NCBI RefSeq assembly: GCF_019703515.2
Contig: NC_059372.1
Coordinates: 14,650,492-14,714,491 of the forward strand
Direction: 5' to 3'
Source of the DNA: Myxocyprinus asiaticus
Lineage: Eukaryota; Chordata; Actinopteri; Cypriniformes; Catostomidae
DNA: 64,000 bases
This document shows positions 43,036-53,525 of this stretch, in pieces (positions within the stretch are counted from its first letter, which is position 1; each line of letters opens with the position of its first letter). The position numbers and the translations under genes were made by a program. The notes under the pieces are model-generated. The model did no database searches and was not told the DNA's origin. It worked only from the letters and a program-made list of their open reading frames with translations.

Positions 43036-44654
43036 CAGTTGTGCTCAAAAGTTTGCATACCCTGGCAGAAATTGGGAAATTTTGGCATTGATTTTGAAAA
43101 TATGACTGATCATGCAAAACAAAACTGTCTTTTATTTAAGGATAGTGATCATATGAAGCCATTTATTATCACATAGTTGTTTGGCTCCTTTTTAAATCAT
43201 AATGATAACAGAAATCACCCAAATGTCCCTGATCAAAAGTTTACATTTACCGTTACAGACACACATGGTGACTCACATAGGTTTAAATGGCAATTAAAGG
43301 TTAATTTCCCACACCTGTGGCTTTTTAAATTGCAATTAGTGTCTGTGTATATAAATAGTCAATGAGTTTGTTAGCTCTCATGTGGATGCACTGAACAGGC
43401 TAGATACTGAGCCATGGGGAGCAGAAAAGAACTGTCAAAAGACCTGTGTAACAAGGTAATGGAACTTTATATAGATGGAAAAGAATATAAAAAGATATCC
43501 AAAGCCTTGAAAATGCCAGTCAGTACTGTTCAGTCACTTATTAAGAAGTGGAAAATTCGGGGATCTCTTGATACCAAGCCAAGGTCAGGTAGACCAAGAA
43601 AGATTTCAGCCACAACTGCCAGAAGAATTGTTCAGGATACAAAGAAAAACCCACAGGTAACCTCAGGAGAAATCCAGGCTGCTCTGGAAAAAGACAGTGT
43701 GGTTGTTTCAAGGAGCACAATACGACGATACTTGAACAAAAATTAGCTGCATGGTTGAGTTGCCAGAAAGAAGCCTTTACTGCGCCAATGCCACAAAAAA
43801 GCCTGGTTACAATATGCCTGACAACACCTTGACACGCCTCACAGCTTCTGGCACACTGTAATTTGGAGTGACGAGACCAAAATAGAGCTTTATGGTCACA
43901 ACCATAAGTGCTTGTTTGGAGAGGGGTCAACAAGGCCTATAGTGAAAAGAATACCATCCCCACTGTGAAGCATGGTGGTGGCTCACTGATTTTTGGGGGT
44001 GTGTGAGCTCTAAAGGCATGGGGAATCTTGTGAAAACTGATAGCAACATGAATGCAGCATGTTATCAGAAAATACAGGCAGACAATTTGCATTCTTCTGC
44101 ACGAAAGCTGCGCATGGGACACTCTTGGACTTTCCAGCACGACAATGACCCTAAGCACAAGGCCAAGTTGACCCTCCAGTGGTTACAGCAGAAAAAGGTG
44201 AAGGTTCTGGAGTGGCCATCACAGTCTCCTGACCTTAATATCATCGAGCCACTCTGGGGAGATCTTAAACGTGCGGTTCATGCAAGACGACCAAAGACTT
44301 TGCATGACCTGGAGGCATTTTGCCAAGACGAATGGGCAGCTACACCACCTGCAAGAATTTGGGGCCTCATAGACAACTATTACAAAAGACTGCATGCTCT
44401 CATTGATGCTAAAGGGGGCAATACACAGTATTAAGAACTAAGGGTATGCAGACTTTTGAACAGGGGTCATTTCATTTTTTTCTTTGTTGCCGTGTTTTGT
44501 TTTATGATTGTGCCATTCTGGCACAACCTACAGTTGAATATGAATTCCATAAGAAATAAAATAAATGTGTTTTGCCTGCTCACTCATGTTTTCTTTAAAA
44601 ATGGTACATATATTACCAATTCTCCAAGGGTATGCAAACTTTTGAGCACAACTG
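43036..44654 (+). mobile_element. Tc1-like transposon nested in hAT-like element
   Basis: Termini CAGTTGTGCTCAAAAGTTTG and its inverse, with TA at 43034-43035 and 44655-44656. Inner repeats GATCAAAAGTTTACA (about 43231) and the inverse of GCAGACTTTTGAACA (about 44449) give the IR/DR layout. About 1.62 kb, full length, plus-strand transposase. Confidence 0.9.
43414..44434 (+). pseudogene. Tc1 transposase pseudogene (DD34E), nested element
   Basis: Starts MGSRKELSKDLCNKVMELY. Two helix-turn-helix parts follow (YKKISKALKMPVSTVQSLI and SRSTIRRYL) with the linking GRPRK hook. An in-frame TAG at 43744 and further frame changes to about 44000 break it. The first catalytic Asp survives out of frame as WSDETK near 43865-43885. 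The C-terminal block has FQHDNDPKH and QSPDLNIIEPLWG (34-residue spacing) and ends at the usual site. Not functional as read. Confidence 0.85.
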
Positions 44655-44955
44655 TAGATCTTCAAATGATAAAATCACATTAAAGTCAAACAAAAATAAT
44701 CTCTGTCACTGCCTGCAACATATTAGGCCTATTATTAATCAATGGAAAATGCATAATTCTGCTTGGGCAGGTTCACTTTCCATGAGGCAGCGAATGCTAC
44801 GGATTATAGAACTTCTTCAGGATGCTTTGATTTTTAAGTGATTCATCATTTAACTTGTGTAATTATTGTCTGCACACCAGAGCAAAAAGGGGGAAAAACA
44901 TTGGCTCACCGTTTATCAAGCGCTGAAACTTTGCCAGATGAAAAACAATCTGGAA

Positions 44956-45035
44956 TCAAATCAAATCAAATCACTTTTATTGTCACACAACCATATACAC
45001 AAGTGCAATAGTGTGTGAAATTCTTGGGTCATGTG
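44956..45035 (-). repeat. Retroposon-tail-like block
   Basis: (ATCAA)n followed by TCACTTTTATTGTCACACAA and ACACAAGTGCAATAGTG. This layout is common at the 3' tails of fish LINE/SINE copies in reverse orientation. A similar short block lies at 46433-46470. Confidence 0.45.
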
Positions 45036-45974
45036 TAACAGTCACATTAAGTCCTATTTGCAACCTGAACTTCATCAGAATGTTGATTAGCACTGAAAAA
45101 GCTTGATGCAGCACAACAAATAGTGAAACAGAACACAGGTGTCTCGAGATGCGTTTATAAATATTGAAGTTCTTTTAAACTTAAAACAGTGTCTAAAAAA
45201 ATGCAACGGTCCTGCACAAAGAATTGTAAAACAGAACGCAGGTGTCTTGAGATGCATTTATAAATATTAAAATTCTTTTAAACTTTACAGTGAGTTGTGG
45301 CATAATGATCAAAGACGTTCGTCCAGTACGTTTACATGGCCTCAACGCACGTGTGAACAGCACGTAACTTGCCCTATAGCCTACTTGAAAAACTGACCCG
45401 AACCTGGCCCAAAACTTGTAGGTTTGTCGGGTACCGTCAGACTCAGATCGGATTGAAGACCTCTAAAGACGTGCAGAATAACCGAATAGTGATTTTGGTA
45501 TTTGAATACCATGCACATCCCTATTAATGCATGATTTTGGATCAGTTCATAATTAAAAAGTACATATAACTGGCCGTGTTAGACATTTCTCCAAATTTTC
45601 TTCCATCAATTTGAAAAATCAAATCAAATCTGGCAAGCGTCCTGTAGCGCATAAAAGTGAACGTAGTCACATGACACGTCATGGGGGGCCTCTATGCTGT
45701 ACCGGCCCATGGGCCCCTCAGTTCTTAATCCGTCCTTGGCTATAGTCCACACTGTCTGAAGTCATACAATAGCATGTTTGAGGAACAGACCAAAATTTAA
45801 GCCGTTATCCTCTGAATATCTTGTCCTCTGTCATAGCACTCAAATCTCATTCAAACTTGCCACACAAAGTCACACACCATTGGTTCTTGCATGTCTCGGT
45901 GAAAAGTAAAAAAATAAATGGGTTTGGAACAACATGAAAGTGAGTAAAATATTTATAGGTGAATTATCCCTCTA

Positions 45975-47034
45975 ACATTGGCTATTTCAAGAGACTCAGA
46001 ATCTGTGGATGTGAGATCTTTGTCTAAACATATATACAGTAATTAGCACAGTTTGGACCGTAATGCAGTATGCTCTAATATGAGTCCACCCTGTTTCTTT
46101 TAAATTATTTCAATACAAAAAAGCAAATAAATGCATGTTTCACATCAGACTCATTGCAATAAAATCATATGATCCAAATTGCTTTAATCTATCCTATTTC
46201 ATATGACAAATACTAATCTCATTTGAAGCTGCAGGAAAAAATTATTCGCATGTTAATGAGTCCCAAAGGCATTTAGACAAATAAAACAGAAGAGAAATTC
46301 ACTCAGACTAGAAATGTATCAACCCAAGAGAAGAGATGACATAATGAATATTGTTGTTTATAAATAAATGTCTTTGGGGGTACAAACGTACAAAACCACT
46401 TTCTGCAGCCCTACACGCTCTACTACATTTAAAATCAAAATCAAATCACTTTTATCACTCGACAACAGGTGGAAAAATACCAATATGAATTAGGTCATAT
46501 ATACAGCTGTAAATATACAAATAATAATAATAATTGAAAAATAAACATAAAAATAGATGACCTAAAGATAGTTAAACACAAATCTCATAAATATGTGTTT
46601 CATAAAATGGCTATAACTGTGATCATGAACATAATTTGATGTTCCACTGTATTTTCAAAGTTTGGACAAGGACTTAAAAAAGACGTGCTTATGAAACGTA
46701 TAAGTGCAATTACCTATTTATCAGGAAAATAGCAAATTGCGCTTTGTGCCACTTTATTTACATACAATACACTCACAGTTTGCACGCATACACCCAAAGA
46801 TAGATCAAACACTCCCACCCACACCCACTTGCACTTTGCACTGGCACGAAATTGCGCTTAGAATTAGCACTCTCACAAAAATTGGTACAGATGTTGCGCA
46901 CGGTCGTAGAGCGTAGCATTGTGTTTTGCACACTCATGAAAATAGAGCCCTATATTTGTCACATTGTACTGCAAACACAGCAATGGTGCTGAGGGAGTAA
47001 TCAAAAGTGCTCACCTAAACCATCCTCTCTCTCT
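45975..47034. other. Intergenic stretch, no gene recognised
   Basis: AT-rich, with a second AATCAAATCACTTTTAT fragment at 46438-46455. Nothing else supportable. Confidence 0.4.
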
Positions 47035-47325
47035 TATGAAGCGCTGGGAAATCCAAATGATTTAAGTGAATCGTTCTTTCAGAAAGTTCATGTGAATGAA
47101 CTGCAAATAATAAACAATTCACTCATATTTAGCGTGGGGAACTTTAATTCATTTTTCAGTTGGTTCGTTTAGATGCTTCATGTAAATGAACTAGTTCACA
47201 TAAATTCAATGTTACATTTTGTTGGTAACTTGTAATGCAGCTAACTACTTTTTAAAGGGTAGCTTATTATGAGTAGCTTGTAGCTTAGAAAGTAGCAAAG
47301 TAGTTCTCGCAACACTGTACGTTAA
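47035..47325. mobile_element. hAT-like repeat fragment ('gtagcttagctac' type)
   Basis: AAGTGAATCGTTCTTTCAG and ATGAACTGCAAAT motifs followed by GTAACTTGTAATGCAGCTAA, CTACTTTTTAAAGGGTAGC and CGCAACACTG. These are typical of degenerate fish hAT-like repeats that end in CAACACTG. Confidence 0.4.
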
Positions 47326-47379
47326 ACTTATAATATTAAACTTTGGCACATAACTCATCCTTGTGCTGTTTGAGCTACG

Positions 47380-47625
47380 GATTTGAATGATACCTAAAAA
47401 TGTGTGGCGTGTTGAGTGTGCTATTACTTTTTTTTAGCCAATTGGATTTTTGCCTGGTGGTTGATAAAATGGGTGAAAAAATATCCAACAGACTTTGAAA
47501 GAGGGACCTGAGACATTTCTAGAGACCAGAAGACTTGGGGGTGGGCTCTTTTGACCACCCAGAACCTACCAACTGGCAATGCCCTCGTAAGCATCCTAAA
47601 CACCCTAGTGACTGCAAACATGTTT
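47380..47625 (+). repeat. Dispersed repeat with 'caccctag' tail, copy 2
   Basis: Homologous to 3981-4262 in the same orientation, with GATACCTAAAAATGTGTGGC at the start and AACACCCTAGTGACTGCAA at the end. Confidence 0.6.
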
Positions 47626-48096
47626 TTTTAAAAAAAATACATGGACTAGTTGAATCTTCAGCATTAACTGGCATAGACAATAAACAAAGTCAAGTTGTCT
47701 CAAAGATATCCCTGCTTGTGCATACAAAGAATGTGCAAATTTCCATCCATCCTTGCGTGAGAGTTTGGCACAGCCATGTGCTGCTCCTAAGTCTGACCTA
47801 AGGGTGTGTCCATAACAAGTTTTAACTACACACACACCAAGACATCCAGGCCAAAATGATCTCTCAACAAAAATCTACTCTCTGACACCTGGTGGTCGTA
47901 CCTGGGGTTTTTAATTTCACCATGTGTAAAATATGATATCCCCAAGTATATTAGGGTCACTAACACACCCAATTGCACACACATACAAAAACACACACAT
48001 GCTCTCCCATTACAGACCACAATATTGTCAAGTTGCCAACACTGGAAGCCACAATTTCATGAGCCATTATTGATTTCTAAGTCTACGATCATGAGA
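47626..48096. other. Intergenic stretch, no gene recognised
   Basis: Short CA-rich parts (47828-47840, 47975-48000). No supportable feature. Confidence 0.4.
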
Positions 48097-48598
48097 TTTA
48101 AAGGGATAGTTAAACCCAAAACAAAAATTCTGTCATCATTTACTCCCCCACGTGTTGTTCCAAACCTGTATTACTTTCTTTTTTTCCGTGGACTAGAGTA
48201 AATAATTTTTGTCCTTTGATAATGATTTGGGTCGTATTTAATGGAAAACTATGCGAGTTACACTCTGTGGCACTGCAGATTTTTGAGACTCCAGATCGGT
48301 GTGCGTGTATAGACCTTCACAGAAAAAAATTATTTCATTTTAGAATGTGCCATGTCATCCGTGCGACCCCTTTAATTTACCCTGCCCTGCCGCTTACACT
48401 TTACTGAAGTTCTGCTGAGAAATATGTTTGAAAAGACAGACTATTATGCAAAGGGTAGCCCTATTTATATCTGAAAGAATCCAGATATATATCGACAATC
48501 TTTTTGAAAATCTTCCGATTGTCGATGCGTGAAAAAGGCATCGATCCCAAGCCTATACAGGACTTCTCATTTTTTGGGCAAACTATTCCTTTAAGTAC
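48097..48598. mobile_element. TTAA foldback repeat
   Basis: Left TTTAAAGGGATAGTTAAACC, then TTCTGTCATCATTTACTCCC and GTTGTTCCAAACCTGTATTA. The right end is TTTTTTGGGCAAACTATTCC followed by TTTAA. The arms are diverged in the middle. Confidence 0.65.
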
Positions 48599-48959
48599 CT
48601 TTAAGTGCCCACCATGCCTGATCAAGGTCATTCCAAGGAGCATGTGCAGAGGGGTTTTTGTGAGTCATGGTGGACTTATATAGGTCTGTCCACATCCAAT
48701 GGCAGTGCTATGGTGTATTTGGTTAGGGAATATTACAGGATCATTACATTTTGCTCCAGTTCTGAGGGTCAAGCTCGCTATCAGATGTTCCTACATGTGC
48801 AAAGTTTGCACCTGTTGTTTGGAATATGTATGACCAATATACACAGCACAAGCATGTAAGAACAAACTTAGTATGCTTCAGTATTCAGATTACTGCTGAG
48901 AATCAATATGTACCAATTACAAAAAGGATATTATATTATATTATTATTCTTTCTCATTT

Positions 48960-49175
48960 TAAGAGTTATGGATTAGAAGAAAAAAAAAACCTAACCCTTA
49001 ATATTAAACATCGTTGTGTAACTTGTCCCACACTATTTGTTCTATGGACCAGAATGATCAGACCTTTTTTTAATCTGCTAGACGATAAAATGGGTGAAAT
49101 AATCCCCACTGGGGGAGTCTTGGGGGTGCGACACCCTAGCAACCATCTAGCAAAGCCATAGCAGCCACTCAGGAC
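48960..49175 (+). repeat. Dispersed repeat with 'caccctagcaa' tail, copy 3
   Basis: GATAAAATGGGTGAAATAAT, CTTGGGGGTGCGACACCCTA and GCAACCATCTAGCAAAGCCA relate it to 47460-47610 and 4170-4260. Confidence 0.5.
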
Positions 49176-49915
49176 GCTTTAGCACCCACACAGCATCACA
49201 GTAGTACTGTGGATGTGACTTCTGCACATCCAACCACCACTCCACCATTTTCTTCAGAAAACATAAAATCTAGTTACATTTACACAACAGACACTTTCAT
49301 ACTGCAGACACTTAAAATAAAGTGTCACAATAAAAAGTCACACATCATGTAAAATAGTTATAGGACATGTAGCAGAGAACTCAAATTCACAAGGCTAGAA
49401 CTATAAGGCCTTCAATGCCAATGAAAATTCAATAATAAAATGAAATCAGTTTTAAAAAATGTAACTGTTACACAATACATAAAGCAACAGAAAATCAGAA
49501 ACTTCTGTATGAGCACGATGCCAAAGTGCATCTGTCATGAGGGCCAGAAGAATCTGAAAAACATCTCTTTTTCTCTCTTTCCACCATGATGCAATGCACA
49601 CTTAAGCGATTTCATTTCCTGTGCTCCTTAACACTCCCAAATCAAGTCTCATCTCAGCTCAACTCTCAACAACATCTAACATTCTAGCCTATTTAATCAT
49701 AAAACCATTTGTTTCTCTGTATGGTGGCACTAGAATTATAGAAACATTATCTCATAATATTTTCTTTCTTCATGTGGCTACCTCAGCCTGACCTCCACAT
49801 ACATGCTGGAAGTAATACAAGGCATAAAGGAGATACCGAGAACAACTTGGACAAGTTAGGTAGAGTCTAGGGCAGACTGAACACCAGCATATTGTAAAAT
49901 AATACTTGCATCATA
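49176..49915. other. Intergenic stretch, no gene recognised
   Basis: No gene or clear repeat recognised. Confidence 0.4.
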
Positions 49916-51144
49916 CACTGCCTGGCCAAAAAAAAAAAAAATTGCATACTCTAATATTTAATTGGAATGTCTTTAGCTTTGATTATGGCACGCAGTCCTC
50001 GTGGCATTGTTTCGACAACCTTATGCAACGTTTCAACATTTATTTCCATCCAGTGTTGCATTAATTTTTGGCTGAGATCTTGTATTAATGATGGGTGAGT
50101 CAAACCACTCTGTAAATCTTCTTCAGCACATCCCAAATACTATCAATGGGGTTAAGGACTCTGTGGTGGCCAATTCATGTGTGAAAATGATTCCTCATGC
50201 TCCCTAAACCACTCTTTCACAATTTGAGCCCGATGAATCTTGGCATTGTCATCCTGGAATATGCCCGTGCTGTCTGGGAAGAAAAAAATCCATTGATGGG
50301 ATAACCTGTTCATTCAGTACATTCAGGTAGTCAGCTGACTTCATAACATTGCTGAGCCTAGACCTGACCAATTGAAGTAACCCCAGATCATAACACTGCC
50401 TCCAGAGGCTTGTACAGTGGGCACTATGCATGATGGGTGCATTGCTTCATGCACCTCCCTTCTTAGCCTGACGCGCCCATTGCTTTGGAATAGGGTAAAT
50501 CTGGACTCATCAGACCACATGACCTTTTTCCATTGCTCCACAGTCCAATCTTTATGCTCCCTAGCAAACTGAAGTAGTTTTTTCCGATTAGCCTCACTAA
50601 AAAGTGTCTTTCTTGTGGCCACACAGTTGTTTAGTCCCAATCCTGTAAGTTCTCGTCACATTGTGCATGTGGAAATGCTTTTACTTTCACTATTAAACAT
50701 AGCTGTGAGTTCTACTGTTGTTTTTTACGGTGTGACTTCAAGCGTTTTAGTGATCTCCCATAACGATCATTCAAGATTTTTTCCGACCACATCTCTTCTG
50801 TGAAGCTGACGGTTCACCACTATCCTTCCAGGTTTTAATAATGTGTTGGACAGTTCTTAACCCAATTCCAGTGATTTCAGAAATCTCCTTAGTTGTTTTC
50901 TTTGCTTGATGCAGGCCAATAATTTGCCCCTTCTGAAACACAGTAACATCTTTTCCACGACCACTGGATACGTCTTCCAACATGGTTTTTAAGAAATGAG
51001 AAGCTACACACTGCATCAGTAAGGATTAAAAGAATTGTTTCCAGCTGAAACATTTTAATCACTCCAATAATAATCCAATCATAGGCTCTTAAGTATCTGC
51101 TTATTTAAATCCAAACTCTTTTTTTTTTTTTTGGACAGGCAGTG
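49916..51144 (-). mobile_element. Tc1-like transposon ('cactgcctggcc' ends)
   Basis: Ends CACTGCCTGGCC followed by an A run, and the inverse TTTGGACAGGCAGTG. TA lies at 49914-49915 and 51145-51146. About 1.23 kb; short inverted repeats. Contains a decayed minus-strand transposase. Confidence 0.85.
49951..51016 (-). pseudogene. Tc1 transposase pseudogene, fourth lineage
   Basis: The N-terminal block (GRGKDVTVFQKGQIIGLHQA, then ISEITGIGLRTVQHII) is a helix-turn-helix. A frame break follows near 50770-50640. Then come VMWSDESRF with the first Asp and ASGGSVMIWGYF. The catalytic middle with DDNAKIH lies in another frame near 50245-50265, and the final block ends RGLRAIIKAKDIPIKY. A stop falls within the SP-x-PID segment near 50150. 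At least three breaks, so inactive. Confidence 0.8.
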
Positions 51145-51339
51145 TACAATTAAGAATGCTATCTGATTCATGTTGCCTGTTTTTCTTGGATAATTGTCGC
51201 CCCCTGCTGCTAGAAAGAGTTTTCGTAAATTCAGGTATGTATAAGGAGCTTTCTCACTTACTTTCTATCATTCATTTTGTATTAAAGTAGACCTGCTGTA
51301 TATAATTTTTATATAAGTAATGAAACGTATATAATATAT

Positions 51340-51567
51340 GAAATATTATCTATCTATCTGTCTATCTATTTATCTAAATATCTATCAATTTTCACCCCAA
51401 AATTCAAAGAAAATTTTAATTATATTATGAAAATAAAGCCTAATTTAGATAAAACATTTTTTTTAATTTTGATATTCTCATGTATTTCTGATATTCTATA
51501 ATCTATCTATCTGACTGTCAGTCTGTGTCTGTCTGTCTATCTATCTGTCTGTCTGTCTGTCTATCTA

Positions 51568-51598
<31 letters not shown>

Positions 51599-51627
51599 GT
51601 CTATCTGTCTGTCTATCTATCTATCTA

Positions 51628-51662
<35 letters not shown>

Positions 51663-52950
51663 GTCTATCGGTCTGTCTGTCTAGATCATATTTCACCCCA
51701 AAATCCAAAGAAAAATAGTAATTATATTATGAAAATAAAGCCTATTTTAGGATTATGATTTTTTAAAATTGTGATATTCTAATGTATTTATGATATTCTG
51801 TAATCTATCTATCTATCTATCTACAGGGTTGTGAGGGTTACTTTTGAAATGTATTCCACTAAAGATTACAGAATACATGCTGTAAAATGTAATTTGTAAT
51901 GTATTCCGTTAGATTACTCAAGGTCTGTAACGTATTCTAAATACTTTGGATTACTTCTTCTGCACTTCTTCAGATTGTTTCACATGTTTTGACTATAAAA
52001 ACTCATATGTAAGACAAAATACACGTTAAAATACATTCTCTGAAAAACCTAAATATCTTATGCAGTGTTGTTTCTAAAACAAGATATATCTAATTGATCT
52101 TGTTTTAAGGATTTTTAGATATTTTTACAGGAAAACAATACAAAAATTGTCAAGAATATGATTTCTGCTCTAATATCAAAGATCTTACTAGAGAAAAAGA
52201 AATTATGATCCAACATGAATTTTCTTGATAAAAAAATATGATCATGCCTGGTAACATGCATGTAAAATGGCTAGAAATAGCATTTTAGCTTAGCGTAAAG
52301 TTGACAATTTACACAAGGCTTATTTCTATTTCTTCTGCTCCAAACTTACTTCAAACTTTCTTCTCTGTCTGCTCGTATGAATGCAACACATCATAAGAAA
52401 GTGTTTCACCGCTGTTCAAATGCACTTTGGATGGCATCATTTATATGTATAAATGTTTTCCATCTTAAAGGACTAAATATTAAATGAAACAAATGACAAA
52501 AAAAATGCAAAGTAATCTCTTCAGTAATCAAAATACTTTTTTTATGTAACTGTATTCTAATTACCAATGATTTAAATTGTAACTGTAGTGGAATACAGTT
52601 ACTTATATTTTGTATTTGAAATACGTAATCCAGTTACATGTATTCCGTTACTCCTCAACCCTGTCTATCTATCTGTCTGTCTGTCTAGATATTTCACCCC
52701 AAAATCCAAAGAAAAACAATCATGAAAATAAAGCCTATTTTAGGATTATGATTTTTTTCATTGTGATATTGTAATGTATTTATGATATTCTGTAATCTAT
52801 CTATCCATCTATCTATCTATCTATCATCTAGCTCATATTTCACCCCAAAATCCAAAGAAAAATATGAATAATATTATGAAAAGCCTATTTTAGGATTATT
52901 ATTATTTTTTAAATTGTGATATTCTATAATGTATGTCTGAGGTTCTGTAC
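51340..52950. repeat. Composite array: GATA/GACA microsatellites and 130-bp modules
   Basis: Four copies of a module of about 120-130 bp (TTTCACCCCAAAATCCAAAG, ATGAAAATAAAGCCTATTTT, TTGTGATATTCTAATG) lie at about 51388, 51688, 52689 and 52834. They are separated by CTAT/CTGT tetranucleotide runs, the longest at 51500-51685. A hAT-like element splits the run between copies 2 and 3. An open frame of Leu/Ser/Val/Cys repeats at 51525-51758 is the microsatellite. Confidence 0.85.
51824..52663. mobile_element. hAT-like non-autonomous element ('cagggttg' ends)
   Basis: Ends CAGGGTTGTGAGGGTTAC and the inverse of GTTACTCCTCAACCCTG. The element has subterminal TGTATTCC / GGAATACA and ACTGTAGTGGAATACAGTTA motifs. 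TCTATCTA flanks both sides, but this lies in a microsatellite, so the duplication is not independent proof. 840 bp, no transposase. Confidence 0.7.
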
Positions 52951-53335
52951 AAATATCTATATATTTTGTTTTGACATTTGTTTTCATATTTATAATAATA
53001 ATCATTCACAACATAATCTTTGGTTTACCACCGCAGTCACTAATAACCTCTTTGAGCAATAAAGTGGAAACGCCTTTTTCTTTGATGAGGCATTCTGTAT
53101 GGTCGTATTCGACGACAGGTCAAATTTATCGCTAAACAATTATAACTGCAAGTCTCGCAGCAAAATACAGAGCAAAGTGAAATGCTCAGTAAGGTTAACC
53201 ATGCGTGTTACACACAAGCAGCCGCACGCTAGCTCAAACACGCCACAATGCCTCTGCGACATGTGATTCGCTCGAGTGTTTGTAAACATGCGTCAAAAGC
53301 ATGTGATTCTGCTGACGACACACTGCGTGCTAGAG
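52951..53335. other. Transition to CpG-richer sequence
   Basis: From about 53090 CpG becomes frequent (CTCGCAGC, GCCGCACGC, CTGCGACATG, GCTGACGACA). No gene recognised before the candidate promoter. Confidence 0.4.
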
Positions 53336-53400
53336 GGAAAGCCAATCAAAAAACGGGGGTGTGTGAGGTGGGCGGGGCCACGCTGTGGCGCTGTAGAAAA
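53336..53400 (+). promoter_or_regulatory. Candidate promoter: CCAAT box plus GC box
   Basis: AGCCAATCA at 53340-53348 is a consensus CCAAT box. GTGGGCGGGGCC at 53369-53379 is a consensus Sp-factor GC box about 25 bases downstream. Surrounding sequence is CpG-rich against an AT-rich background. No TATA box is obvious, as in many CpG promoters. It would drive transcription to the right. Inference from motifs. Confidence 0.45.
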
Positions 53401-53525
53401 TTCTATGCGTTCGGCAACAAAGGGGTGTGAAACGATTTACAATTGAAAAATGGAGCTCGATCTTGCATCTTATCCACCGCATGGCATCGTTTCGGATGAA
53501 ATAACGTAACTGCACGCTTCTAAAG
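53401..53525 (+). other. Candidate first exon of an unidentified gene
   Basis: Sequence after the GC box up to a donor-like CTAAAG|GTTAGT at 53525/53526. It contains a 19-codon upstream frame (MELDLASYPPHG..., stop TAA), so it would be 5'UTR with a uORF if transcribed. The exon start is not defined. Its link to the exon-like segment at 56522 is inference. Confidence 0.3.

Larger units (their letters stand above)
42511..45738. mobile_element. hAT-like non-autonomous element containing a Tc1 insertion
   Basis: Left end CAGGGATGAATTAACCACTG and right end GTTCTTAATCCGTCCTTG are imperfect inverses. Flanks ACTATAGT (42503-42510) and GCTATAGT (45739-45746) form a 7-of-8 target duplication. Without the nested Tc1 the element is about 1.6 kb. 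No hAT transposase motif seen. It also contains a retroposon-tail-like block at 44956-45035. Confidence 0.65.
42115..45974. mobile_element. Foldback TTAA repeat interrupted by two hAT-like elements
   Basis: The left arm fragment 42115-42258 (TTTACTCACCCCATGTCATT, GTGGAACACAAAAGCAGG), the middle 42463-42510 (GCACCATAATAGTCCATATG) and the right fragment 45739-45974 (GAAGTCATACAATAGC, GGAACAACATGAAAGTGAG, GGTGAATTATCCCTCTAA) join into one copy. It aligns with the uninterrupted relative at 2629-2738. The two gaps are a 204-bp MITE and a 3.2-kb element. Confidence 0.7.

Noticed and set aside
43541..43933. 130-codon minus-strand frame
   Set aside because: Antisense shadow of the nested Tc1 transposase.
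51525..51758. Leu-Ser-Val-Cys repeat protein
   Set aside because: Translation of CTAT/CTGT tetranucleotide repeats.
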